Positions 1-35,855 of a stretch of DNA of 64,000 nt are shown here, one piece after another. The stretch comes from Strigops habroptila. Lineage: Eukaryota > Chordata > Aves > Psittaciformes > Psittacidae. Below the pieces are notes generated by a model. That model saw nothing but the letters and a program-made list of their open reading frames with translations, was not told the origin of the DNA and searched no databases. The DNA is taken from assembly GCF_004027225.2 (NCBI RefSeq), contig NW_022651110.1:186001-250000 (forward strand), given 5' to 3'. Positions within the stretch are counted from its first letter, which is position 1, and each line of letters starts with the position of its first letter. Made by a program: the position numbers and the translations under genes.

Positions 1-720
1 GCTGTGTTGCAGGCGCCGTTGTGGCTGTGTCTTGCTGGCAGCTGTAGGTGTCTTAAATGCTGGATATACAGGTTTGGGGATGGATTGGGAGCATTGGGAT
101 GGCATTGATTCTAACGACATGTCCAGCTCTGGGGCAACAGCACAAGAGGGATGTGGAGCTGTTGGAGCAAGGCCAGAGGAGGCCACGGAGCTGCTGCGAG
201 GGCTGGAGCAGCTCTGCCATGGAGCCAGGCTGAGAGAGCTGGGCTGGGGCAGCCTGGAGAAGAGAAGGCTCCTGAAGGGGAGACCTTAGAGCAGCTCCAG
301 TGCCTAAAGGAGCTCCAGGAAACCTGGAGAGGGGCTTTCGACAAGGGCCTGGAGGGACAGGCCAAGGGGAATGGCTTTAACCTGCCAGAGGGGAGATTGA
401 GATGAGCTCTGAGGCAGAAGCTCTTCCCTGTGAGGGTGCTGAGGCGCTGGCACAGGGTGCCCGGAGAAGCTGTGGCTGCCCCATCCCTGGCAGTGTTCAA
501 GGCCAGGTTGGACACAGGGGCTTGGAGCAACCTGCTCTAGTGGAAGGTGTCCCTGCCCGTGGCAGGGGTTGGAACTGGAGGAGCTTTAAGGTCCTTTCCA
601 ACCCAAACCATTCTGGGTTTCTCCTGGTGTCGTGAAGCAATCCAGCAAGGATTCCTCCCAACCCATCGAATTCCAGGCTCTGGGATCTGCTTTATGAAGT
701 GTCTCTTGTTTGTGTTTCAG
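1..720 (+). other. ATP13A1 upstream intron with CR1
   Basis: Upstream of the first recognisable exon. It holds a CR1 tail (about 118-615) and a pyrimidine-rich acceptor ending in AG at 720. I could not match the first 110 bases to the N-terminal membrane region of ATP13A1 in any frame. Confidence 0.6.
118..615 (+). repeat. CR1 LINE 3' fragment
   Basis: Avian CR1 tail in sense orientation, 5'-truncated, ending in the usual ccaacccaaaccattct. Lies in an ATP13A1 intron. Confidence 0.9.
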
Positions 721-16341
<15,621 letters not shown>

Positions 16342-16965
16342 GCTGGACACCCAGAGCCTTGCGCCCAGCACCCAGGGGCCACCTTCCATCACCCCGCATC
16401 CTTTTGGACCGTAACTCTGAGCCCATTCAGAGACTGGCGTGGGGGAAAGTTCCTGCCAAAGGCTGTGGAAAGCACCTCTGTGCCCCAGGAGCTGGCTTTT
16501 CCCTGGTTCAAGGCCCTCTCGGGAGGTTTTTACTGCCCTGACGTTTGAGGAACCGTTTACAGCATTTGGTAACTAAAAATGAGAATCGATGTATTTTGAA
16601 CAGCGTTTGGAACTTGCTTTGTGAGGCAGAAATGTTTGGGATGGTTAAGAGACAACGGGCTGAGGGGCAGGAGTTCTCCCCACCACCATCACCACCCTCG
16701 GAGGAGATGATGCTCAGAGTAAAGGGTGACAGAGCATAGCAGAACCACTCCACGAGCTGTGCCAGCCCTGAGGTTCAGAACCATCACAACCGGGTCTTGG
16801 CAGGGGAGGAGAGAAACGTGTTTATTTTCCTCCTTAAGCACTTCCTGGCAGCAGAGAGCGACTGCATTGCTTCATCTTAGCCTGAGCTTTAATCAGAGTG
16901 AGGAAGAGGAGCTGAGCCCCGCAGGGGTTTGGCTGCACTTTACATCCTCGAGGTGGCCTCTGGTG
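16342..16965. other. Convergent 3' UTRs of ATP13A1 and MVB12A
   Basis: The two stop codons are 624 bp apart and face each other. On the minus strand AATAAA (seen as tttatt at 16821-16826) gives MVB12A a 3' UTR of about 150 nt. On the plus strand I find no AATAAA; the best candidate for ATP13A1 is AGTAAA at 16718-16723. With that signal the two transcripts would nearly abut or overlap slightly. Confidence 0.5.
16821..16826 (-). promoter_or_regulatory. MVB12A poly(A) signal
   Basis: AATAAA on the minus strand, 140 nt past the MVB12A stop codon; the only canonical hexamer in the interval. Confidence 0.6.
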
Positions 16966-19573
16966 CTAACACACGCTGGGGGGGAGCCTGGCAGCCGCCG
17001 TCTTTTCAACCACAAAGGCATAATTGTACTGAAAACACACAAAAAACCCCAAAGTTGGTCAGGACCAGGGGCTGGGAGTGCAGAAATTTACCATTTTAAC
17101 GAGCATTTTGTGATGTTTCACAAGCAAAACACACGACTGCTCTTTCCGCCCCCACCCCAAGCAGTGCAGCTACTCACCTCTGCCTCGATATCAGCGAGTG
17201 ATTTCACATTGAGGTCTGTGAGGAGAGCCTAAAAAAAGCCCAAAAGCCATGTTTCTACTTGAGGTAGGAGGGAGGACTAAGAACAGCAGCTTAAAGGAGG
17301 ACTCACGTTGCTGCCAGAGCGGAGCCTGCTGTCAAATTTGGGGTGTAGTGTGAAAGGGACTCCGTCCATGGCTGGGGAGAGAAGGGAGAGGCTTTAGGAA
17401 AAGTGGAGGAGCTGCTCAGGGGATACAGTTACCTCCTTGGGGCATAAAGTAGCTGTTGGTGACATGGATAATGTGTGCTGCAGTGACTCGCTGGAGGGAG
17501 GGGATGGGATGGAGCCAGAGGGACCTGGAGAGGTGGGACAATGTGGACCTCATGGAGTTCAACAACCAGGGGCAAGGTCCTGCCCCTGGGTCAGGGCATT
17601 CCCAAGCACAAACACAGGCTGGATGGAGCAGCCCTGAGGAGAATCAGAGAATCAACCAGGTTGGAAAAGACTTTTAATTCCATCAAGTCCAACCGTTCCC
17701 CAGCACTGCCAAGGCCACCACTAACCCCTGGCACTGAGGGCCTCGGCTACATGGTTTGTGATGTGTGACTCCAGCACTGCCCTGGGCAGCCTGTTCCAGT
17801 GCCTGAGCACCCTCTGGGGAAAGAATTATTCCCAATACCCATCTAAATCTCCCCTGGTGCAGCTTGAGGCCATTTCCTCTTGTCCCATCCGTTAGGAGCA
17901 GAGACCAGCCCCCTCCTGGCTCCATCCTCCTGTCAGGCAGTTGCAGAGAGCGATAAGGCCCCCCCTGAGCCTTCTCTTCTCCAGACTAAACCCCCCAGGT
18001 CCCTCAGCCGTTCCTCATCACACTTGTGCTCCAGGCCCTGCACCAGCTCCGGGGCCCTTCTCTGGCCCCGCTCCAGCACCTCAATGTCTCTCTTGTAGTG
18101 AGAGGCCCAGAACTGGACACAGAATTTGAGGTGCAGCCTCACCAGTGCCCAGCACAGCGGGACAATCCCTGCCCTGGCCCTGCTGCCACACTGGTGCTGA
18201 GCCAGGCCAGGATGCTGGTGGAATTCTTGCCTGCTTGGGCACAAGCTGCTCATGTTCAGCTCTATCAATCAGCACCCCAGGTCTTTTTCCATGAGCAGTT
18301 TCCAACCACTCTTCCCTAAGCCTGGAGTGTTCCATGGGGTGTTTGTGGCGCAAGTGCACGACGCAGCACTTTGCCTTGGTGAACCTTATCCCACTGGCCT
18401 CATCCCATGGATCCAGATCCCTCTGGAGACCCTCCAGCACATCAACACTCCCACCCAACTTGGTGTCATCCAAGAAAGCAGCACTTTATTACCTGAGAGG
18501 CCATAGATGTTGGAGGTGTCGTACAGAGCCTCGTGCTGAGAAGCAGCGCGTTTGATGCTGCAGCGAGCAGCGGGTGCCCTGGAGCAATGAGAAGAGGTGA
18601 GACATGAGCAGCCAGAACCAGCCCTGGATGCAGGGAACAGAAACTGGGAGTCCCGGGAGTTATTCCTGGACTTGTCCAGGTAAGACTTGGGTGGGGAATG
18701 AATAAATGTGTGTACCCAGAGTCGGGGGACTGGAGCGAGAGCTGCTTCAGGCCTGTGCTGATGCTCCGTGGCTTGGGGACAGGCTTCAGAACGGGCCCTT
18801 TCTTACACCAGATGGCAAAATTCCCCATTTCCCTGAAACAAAACGCCACGGAGCCAAGTTGGGGCTTGGGATAAAGGGCTGGGAAAGGGCCGGCGGTGGC
18901 GGGGGCAGGTCCCATACCCTGCTTTGGTGTAGTGCGGGAGCGTTTTGCTCTTGGAACTCAGCTTGATGTCTACCACGGCCGTGTCAGCGTCGGCCACCGG
19001 CTGCAGCTTCACATACAGCCGCTTCTTCCGGGAGCCGCCGGGTCCTGCGGGACGAGCAGGCAGGAGGACCGGGGTCACCACCACTTGTCCGGCCCGGTCT
19101 TCTCCTGCTCCGGCGCTCGGGGCGGCACTTACGAGGCTCCGGGAACTCGGGGGCGCGGGTGTAGCCAGCGGGCTGCGGGCTCCGGTCGCTCAGCACCAGC
19201 ACGTCGGTCACCACGGGCCCGGGAGGTGCCTGGATGGGACCGGGCCGGGACCTCAGCACCGGACTGGCCACAACCCTTCTGGCCCTCCCGGTCCCGGTTC
19301 CCCCCGCCCCACACCTGGGCTCTGCCGCCGCTCACGCACAGGTACCCGCCGCTCTTGTGCCCGAAGCCCTTGCCCAGGCTGGCCGCCGCGCCCTCCACGG
19401 TAACGCCGATCTGCGGACACACGGAGCGTCAGCCCGCGCTGGAACCGGGCGGCGCTACCGACATCACACCCCCCCCCCGCGCCTACCACGGTCCAACCGG
19501 CGGGGGCCGCGTCGGGCGCAGCCGCCCAAGCCACGCCGGTGAGCGGCGCCTCGTCCGCCGCCGCCGCCGCCAT
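16966..19573 (-). CDS. MVB12A: MVB12A, ESCRT-I subunit
   Basis: Subunit of ESCRT-I, which sorts ubiquitinated cargo into multivesicular bodies. Nine coding exons in transcript order: 19573-19487, 19410-19315, 19229-19133, 19044-18918, 18832-18716, 18578-18493, 17371-17307, 17228-17178, 17028-16966; 789 nt, 262 aa (human 273). An N-terminal MABP-type domain spans the first four to five exons, including [23 protein letters not shown] and [10 protein letters not shown] proline-rich KPVPKPR follows. The C-terminal UMA region has [10 protein letters not shown] and the tail [20 protein letters not shown], both close to the human protein. Start: ATG followed by an alanine run in a CpG-rich promoter. 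The intron between exons 7 and 6 is almost filled by two CR1 copies, one ending about 12 bp from the exon 6 donor (GTAATA). Confidence 0.95.
17485..17640 (+). repeat. CR1 LINE internal fragment
   Basis: Sense CR1 segment directly abutting the start of an opposite-strand CR1 in an MVB12A intron, suggesting one inserted at or into the other. Confidence 0.75.
17640..18480 (-). repeat. CR1 LINE fragment, longest in window
   Basis: About 840 bp antisense CR1 of the aaccaggttggaaaagac subtype. It stops about 12 bp short of MVB12A exon 6. Confidence 0.9.
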
Positions 19574-19640
19574 AGCACCCGCTTCCGCCGCGGAAGTGGC
19601 GGAGCTCCGCCCCCTCCCGTTACTGAGCAGCCATTGGACG
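18960..19640 (-). promoter_or_regulatory. MVB12A CpG-rich promoter and 5' end
   Basis: Very GC- and CpG-rich stretch covering MVB12A exons 1-3 and running upstream to within about 100 bp of the DSN1 poly(A) site. It is typical of a housekeeping CpG-island promoter. Judged by eye; no CpG ratio was computed. Confidence 0.7.
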
Positions 19641-19744
19641 AGCGCTGCGAAAGGCTGCGGCGATTGGCTGAAGCGCTCTGATTGACACACGCCCTGACCA
19701 GTAAACGGCGACCGACTCCAGGAGCGCCTTCAAACGCGGAAGCT

Positions 19745-19750
19745 TTTATT
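19745..19750 (-). promoter_or_regulatory. DSN1 poly(A) signal
   Basis: AATAAA on the minus strand about 32 nt past the DSN1 stop codon, giving a very short 3' UTR that ends about 150 bp before the MVB12A start codon. Confidence 0.65.
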
Positions 19751-19781
19751 ACAGCGGCCCCGGTGGCGCGGCCCCGCCGGT

Positions 19782-22700
19782 TCAGTCCAACGGCGGGCGC
19801 TGCCTCCGCGGCGGGCCCGCGATCAGCTTGCGCACGGGGGACTGCTCCAGCTGCCCGAAGGTCCTTGCGGCTGGAACGAGAGGAAAACACCCGTTAAAGC
19901 CCATTCATGCCGCCCCCCCGGAGGCTTCCACACCCCCACCCCGATGGCTCCCCCTTACCGAGCTGCTTGGAGAGGCGCTGCAGGTACTGCTCGCTCTCCT
20001 CGGTGAAGGTCTGCAAGAGCTGCCCCGTTTGCTGCAACTCATCAAACTGCAAAGGCAAGGATTAAGGCCAAAAATTGATCCCAAAATCACCAAATCCCGG
20101 CTGGGGGAGGGAGGAATTTTGCCCCTAACCCCCCTTCCCGAGCCCAGCTCACCACCAGCTCCATGGAGGTCAGCGCCTCCCTCTGCTCAGCCAGGATCTG
20201 CTTGTAGTTGGGTTTGCTGCGGAGGACCTTGGCCTGGGAGGTATGGAGGTAATCCACTGGCACCCCACTATCCCGGTGCTCTTCCAGCCGCCTGCGGAAC
20301 AGGAGTGGTTTATCAGGAAAGCGGGATGGTTTCAGGGTCAGTTTAACCACCCAACGTTGGAATGTTCGTGGAGGCCAATTCCCACCTGGCTGCTTCCTCG
20401 GCGCTCTTCTGGTGGCGCAGCAGGAGCTCATCCCAGGCGTGGGACTCAGCAGTTAACCTGCAGAGCGAGGAGGGAGTGAAGCAGCACCACAGCACAGGCT
20501 CCCGGCAGCAAAAATGGCAAAACAGAATGAAATCTGTCCCAAAATAGCCCCGAGGAAGGGGTGGAGAGCCTCAGGCTGTGCCCGTGCTGGGCTTACCTGG
20601 CCATGTGCTCCTTCATTTCAGCCACCGACTCCTCCACAGCCAAGTCCTGTGACATCCTGAGATGGAGAGAGAAGCTAGTGGGATTTAGGGCGGTGCACAG
20701 GAATCCCAAGGGATTTAGGATCCTCGGTAATGACCCCCTGATATTCAGTGCTGGTTGTCCAGCAGCATCAGCCCCAGGAACCCCGGTAGCCACAGGCAGG
20801 ATGCCCCAGGAGCCCCAGTAGCTGCAGGCAACGGGGTCACTCAGCAAATTCAGGTGAGCAGATGGAATTTCTTCCCCATGTCTGATCTTTCCAGTTCAAA
20901 CCGTCACTCCCCAGACTCTCATCCCGCTCCCCAAGAGCCCCTTTCCCACCTTTCCATCCCACAAGGGATGAGCACGGCAGGTCCTTACCCTTCTGGTTCC
21001 TGGACACATCTCTGCAGCGTTCCATCTTGTTTCAGCTGCTGCAGCAAATGCTTCAGGTCTTCCCCAACTGACTGAGCTGGGGATGGAGACACAATAAACC
21101 AGGTTAATACAACGCTCACACGTGCTGCTTTGAGAACTGGGAATGTGGAGAACATGAGCTGCTTCCTGGTGTGATGCCTTGTGGGAATGTGTTCTTGTGA
21201 TTACTTATCCTGTTTCTAAAGGACTAACTCATCGCTGTGGCCACCCATTACTGTCTCTGTTTTTCCTCCCAGAAACTATGGTCACACTCAGCATCTTAAA
21301 AACAGTTAAGGGCTTGTAGGGACAGGACAAGGGGAATGGCTTTAACCTGCAAGAGGGGAGACTGAGATGAGCTCTTAGGCAGAAGTTCTTCCCTGTGAGG
21401 GTGCTGGGACCCTAGAATGGGTTGAATGGAGAAGGTTTGGATGAACCATTCCTGGCAGTGTTCAAGGCCACGTTGGATGCAACCTGCTCTAGTGGAAGGT
21501 GTCCCTGCCTCTGGCTGCATTCCACCCCTCCAGGAGATGCCTGGTGTCATTCCGAGAGGATTACAGGGAAGGGTTGCTATTCTTAAGCTCAGGATTCCCC
21601 TTCCTGACATGTCTGTCAGCCCTTACCATTGGATCTGAAAGCCTCCGGGTTAAAGCCATCCTTGTGCTTCAAACTTTGCTCAAGCTTCTGTGCTGCAAAC
21701 TAAGGAGAAGATGGAAAAGGTTTTAGTGGCCTTTTCTGAGGTGAAGGACAAAGCTCGTGGGGGGATTTGTTACTGAAGGAGGAAGGAGTCCCTCCTCCGC
21801 TTGCTCACAGCCCACAAATCAGAACGTTTGGTGGCAGAAGAAAGGCCTTACTTGGAAACTGGAGAAGAGCAGCTCGGAAAGCCGGTCTTCCTCTGGCAGA
21901 TCCAGGCTGATTGATTTGCTTAATTCTGGGGAAAAATCAGAACAAAACCATTCAAGAACCATTAAATGGCTCCAATGTTCCCAAAAGACAATAAAAGCTG
22001 TTGTACAGCAGTGCAGTTTGCAGGACATGGAGCAGGGAAAAGGGGTAGAAACAGAGTTCCCAACGAGGAAAAGTCCCATTTACAGCCCAACCATGGCAAT
22101 AAAAGGGCAGAGACTGCAAAGCACTAATTTAATGCAGCACCTCCTTTTATACTCAAGTATCAAGGCCAGGTTGGACAGAGCCTTGGGTGACATGGTTTAG
22201 CGTGAGGTGTCCCTGCCCATGGCAGGGGGTTGGAACTAGATGATCTTAAGGTCCTTTCCAAACCAGTCCATGGTTCTATGAGCTCCAAGACCACTTCCAA
22301 CACGGACATCAGCAGGTATGAATTAGGAATAATGCAGCCACGCTATTAGTATATTAGCTATTAGTAGTTATTCCTACTGGTTGTGCCATGAAATCAGATT
22401 TCAGCTTATCATAGGGTTGGAAGAAACCTTGAGATCATCTAGTTCCGACCCTCCTGCTGCAGGTTGCTCTAGGATGGAGGGAGGGCTGGATTATACCTGT
22501 GACATCCTGGTGAACAGGGGGCAGAGATTTCCTGCCTTTGGTCTTCAGGCTCGAACGCCGCCACAGGTTTGGGCTGAGGGGGTTGTTCCTGAGGTTAGGA
22601 CTTCTGTGGGAGCTTTTCCTCCTCACTGCTCCAGTCGTCCCAGGGGAAATAACATTCTTGTTAACAGTGACATGAGGCAGCTTTAGGCATTGCTTAGGAT

Positions 22701-23210
22701 CCACTTCCTTCTCTCCAGAGTCGGGATCTGAGATAAAGATAACGAACAACACGGTAACAAGATAGAAAGAGAGGAAATGGCCTTTCTTAGGGATTCAAAA
22801 GCACCAAACCTGCTTTTCGCACTTGGCTTTCCAGCCGGGAGCAGCAGCAGCGCTGAGACGCGATCCCTGCATCACCCTTCACACCCCCCGGGCACCCACA
22901 GCACCTCCCAGGCCGGAGATCCTCCTCCTGGACATCTCCCCACCGGGGGACGGCTCAGCACCGCCGATCCCCCCGCTCCCGGTCCCCCCTTTACCTGACA
23001 CAACGCCCGCCGCCGCCGCGCCCGCTCCGCCGGGGGAACGCTGAGGGAAGAAACGGTTACGGGGCTGGAAGCGAGGCCTCCCCGCGGCTCCCACAGCCGG
23101 GCCGGGCGCCTTTCAGCGCTCACCTCCTCCTCCTCGGACCCACCGGAGGGCCGCGGCGGGGTCGTGCCGGGACCGGAGCCCTCCTTCCTCTCAGCGTCCC
23201 GCTCCGCCAT
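19782..23210 (-). CDS. DSN1: DSN1, MIS12 kinetochore complex subunit
   Basis: Subunit of the MIS12 complex, which links CENP-C at centromeric chromatin to NDC80 at the outer kinetochore. Eleven exons in transcript order: 23210-23124, 23040-22995, 22727-22497, 21925-21852, 21699-21627, 21076-20989, 20656-20597, 20457-20386, 20291-20153, 20046-19959, 19870-19782; 1047 nt, 348 aa (human 356). Exon 3 encodes the basic segment with WRRSSLK and GRKSLPP, matching the human Aurora B sites that control CENP-C binding. Downstream are SKSISLDLPEEDRLSELL, VEESVAEMKEHMA, AWDELLLRHQKS and KPNYKQILAEQREALTSMEL, all DSN1-like coiled-coil segments. The C-terminal EQSPVRKL resembles the human SPARKLL tail. The gene has introns at phase-consistent sites, so it is the parental gene and not a retrocopy. 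Confidence 0.95.
21305..21520 (+). repeat. CR1 LINE 3' fragment
   Basis: Sense CR1 tail in a DSN1 intron (antisense to the gene); the last ~70 bases of the tail are absent. Confidence 0.85.
22158..22281 (+). repeat. CR1 LINE 3' end
   Basis: Final ~120 bp of a sense CR1 tail ending in ggttctatga, in a DSN1 intron. Confidence 0.85.
22400..22478 (-). repeat. Degenerate CR1 3' end
   Basis: Short diverged antisense CR1 end that stops about 20 bp from the donor of DSN1 exon 3. Confidence 0.6.
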
Positions 23211-23280
23211 GTTGAGAGGGAGGCGGGAAGACGCTCGGCGCATGCGAACCGCCCTCCCCCCTCCCCCCCCATCGCCTGAG
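22850..23280 (-). promoter_or_regulatory. DSN1 CpG-rich promoter and exons 1-2
   Basis: GC/CpG-rich block around DSN1 exons 1 and 2, ending upstream at a purine-rich run. The ATG at 23208-23210 opens MAERDAERKEG. The promoter must fit between this ATG and the PBX4 3' end about 110-130 bp away. Confidence 0.65.
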
Positions 23281-23289
23281 GGAAAAGGC

Positions 23290-23329
23290 GGGAAGGAGAA
23301 AAAGGGGGGGAAAAAAGGGGAAAAAAAGG
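23290..23329. repeat. 40 bp homopurine tract
   Basis: Uninterrupted run of G and A on the plus strand made of alternating G and A blocks, including seven Gs in a row; C/T-only on the transcribed strand. It lies exactly between the PBX4 poly(A) signal and the DSN1 5' end. Confidence 0.9.
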
Positions 23330-23338
23330 CTTTGGAAG

Positions 23339-23344
23339 TTTATT
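23339..23344 (-). promoter_or_regulatory. Likely PBX4 poly(A) signal
   Basis: AATAAA on the minus strand about 710 nt past the PBX4 stop, followed by the C/T-only tract and then the DSN1 promoter. No GU-rich downstream element is obvious, so an alternative site is possible. Confidence 0.45.
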
Positions 23345-24052
23345 ATCTTTGATAAAATCCCAAGGGAAAGGGGCAGACTCTTTGTTAACAGCTGCGGGAA
23401 TGCACAAAAACCGCTTATCAGGTGTGTTCCTGGTGGGTTTTGGTTGTTTCACGAGACATTGGATGGGGTGGAATGAAGGAGGATGGAAGGTCCGACCCAG
23501 AGCAAACGCCAGGGCGAGTTTTGGTAAAGCAATTCCGATTAATTCGCTCCCAATGAAGTCTAGATAAGAAAAGCTTATTTTCCTCTACAAAATGACAATA
23601 CAGAGAACGCATACAATTACAATATGGGGTTTGGGGGGGTGTAACTATTAGTAGCTATTGACTAGGACAGAAATGTCTTAGAAAAAAAAAAAAAACTTGA
23701 CAGAAATCAAAATAAAGTCAATTTTTCTGAAGCTGGAAAACTTTAGAAGAGACACTTTTAGGTTCTGGCCATAAAATCCGTATTTCAAACCAACAAAACG
23801 AAGCAAATTTGGTTAGGAAAATGAAGCAGAGTTCTCTTAGAACAATTTCACATCCCAATGGGCACAAAAGAACCGCGTGAGGCTGAGAGGTAGAGAGGTA
23901 TCATTGGAATCACAATCTTCTCTTGGTTCCAGGGGGTTTTCTGAGGTAATCAGCTGTGTGTCGAGTTGTATGAAACAACAGGATTGGCAATAGAGCAACA
24001 CTGACAAATGACACTAATGACCTCTTTCCTCTCATCGATAGGTCCTAAAAAC

Positions 24053-35114
<11,062 letters not shown>

Positions 35115-35329
35115 GGCGGGGGGCGGCGGGGCCGGTGCGGGCCCAGCGGCTGCCGCACAACAGGGCCCAGCGCCCGCAGCCCCCCCCCACCGCTGCCGCG
35201 ACGTGCCCCGCCCCCGGCAGCCCCGCGCTGGGTCCTAGCGCCGCCCGCCGGGGTACAATCGCGACCCCGCCTTCCCCTCCTAATTGACCTCTAATTTGTT
35301 GAGGCAGACAATAAACAACCTTCGCACGC

Positions 35330-35855
35330 CAGCGCGGTGGATGGAAGGGAGCTTAAAGCTCATCCAGTTCCAACCCCCTGCCACGGGCAGGGACACCTTC
35401 CACTAGAGCAGGTTGCTCCAAGCCCCTGTGTCCAACCTGGCCTTGAACACTGCCAGGGTTGGGGCAGCCACAGCTTCTCTGAGCACCCTGTGCCAGCGCC
35501 TCAGCACCCTCACAGAGATCTTCTGCCTAAGAGCTCATCTCAACCTCTCCTCTAGCAGGTTAAAGCCATTCCCCTTTGTCCTGTCCCTACATCCTCTCCA
35601 CGTTTCTTATAGCCCCTTTAGGCACTGGAGCTGCCCTAAGGTCTCCCCTTAAGAAGCCTTCTCCAGGCTGCCCCAGCCCACCTCTCTCAGCCTGGCTCCA
35701 GAGCAGAGCTGCTTCAGCTCTCACAGCATCTCGGTGGCCTCCTCCGGCCTTGCTCCAACAGCTCCACATCCCTCTTGTGTTGTTGCCCTGGAGCTGGATG
35801 CAGGACCCTCCCTTGACCTGCTGCTCACTTTCTGGGGGTGCAGCCCAGGAAATGG
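35330..35855 (-). repeat. CR1 LINE 3' fragment
   Basis: About 525 bp antisense CR1 immediately upstream of the PBX4 CpG island. Confidence 0.9.

Larger units (their letters stand above)
23211..24052 (-). other. PBX4 3' UTR and PBX4-DSN1 gap
   Basis: Downstream of the PBX4 stop codon. A minus-strand AATAAA (23339-23344) would give a 3' UTR of about 730 nt. The rest is AT-rich UTR with an A13-like run near 23683. No other gene is visible. Confidence 0.6.

Noticed and set aside
1-110. A possible upstream ATP13A1 exon after the tgttgcag near position 10
   Set aside because: None of the three frames resembles the expected N-terminal sequence just before EPCP/PTPNNGS, and no clear donor follows.
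118-615. Overlapping open frames of 60-140 codons over many CR1 tails across the window
   Set aside because: The same peptides recur at every CR1 copy on both strands; they are repeat sequence, not genes.
19253-19690. A 145-codon minus-strand frame covering the MVB12A start as one unspliced ORF
   Set aside because: It reads through the exon 1 donor into intron; the exon structure matches MVB12A.
20087-20431. A single 114-codon frame in the DSN1 region
   Set aside because: It fuses a DSN1 exon with flanking introns; only 20153-20291 is coding.
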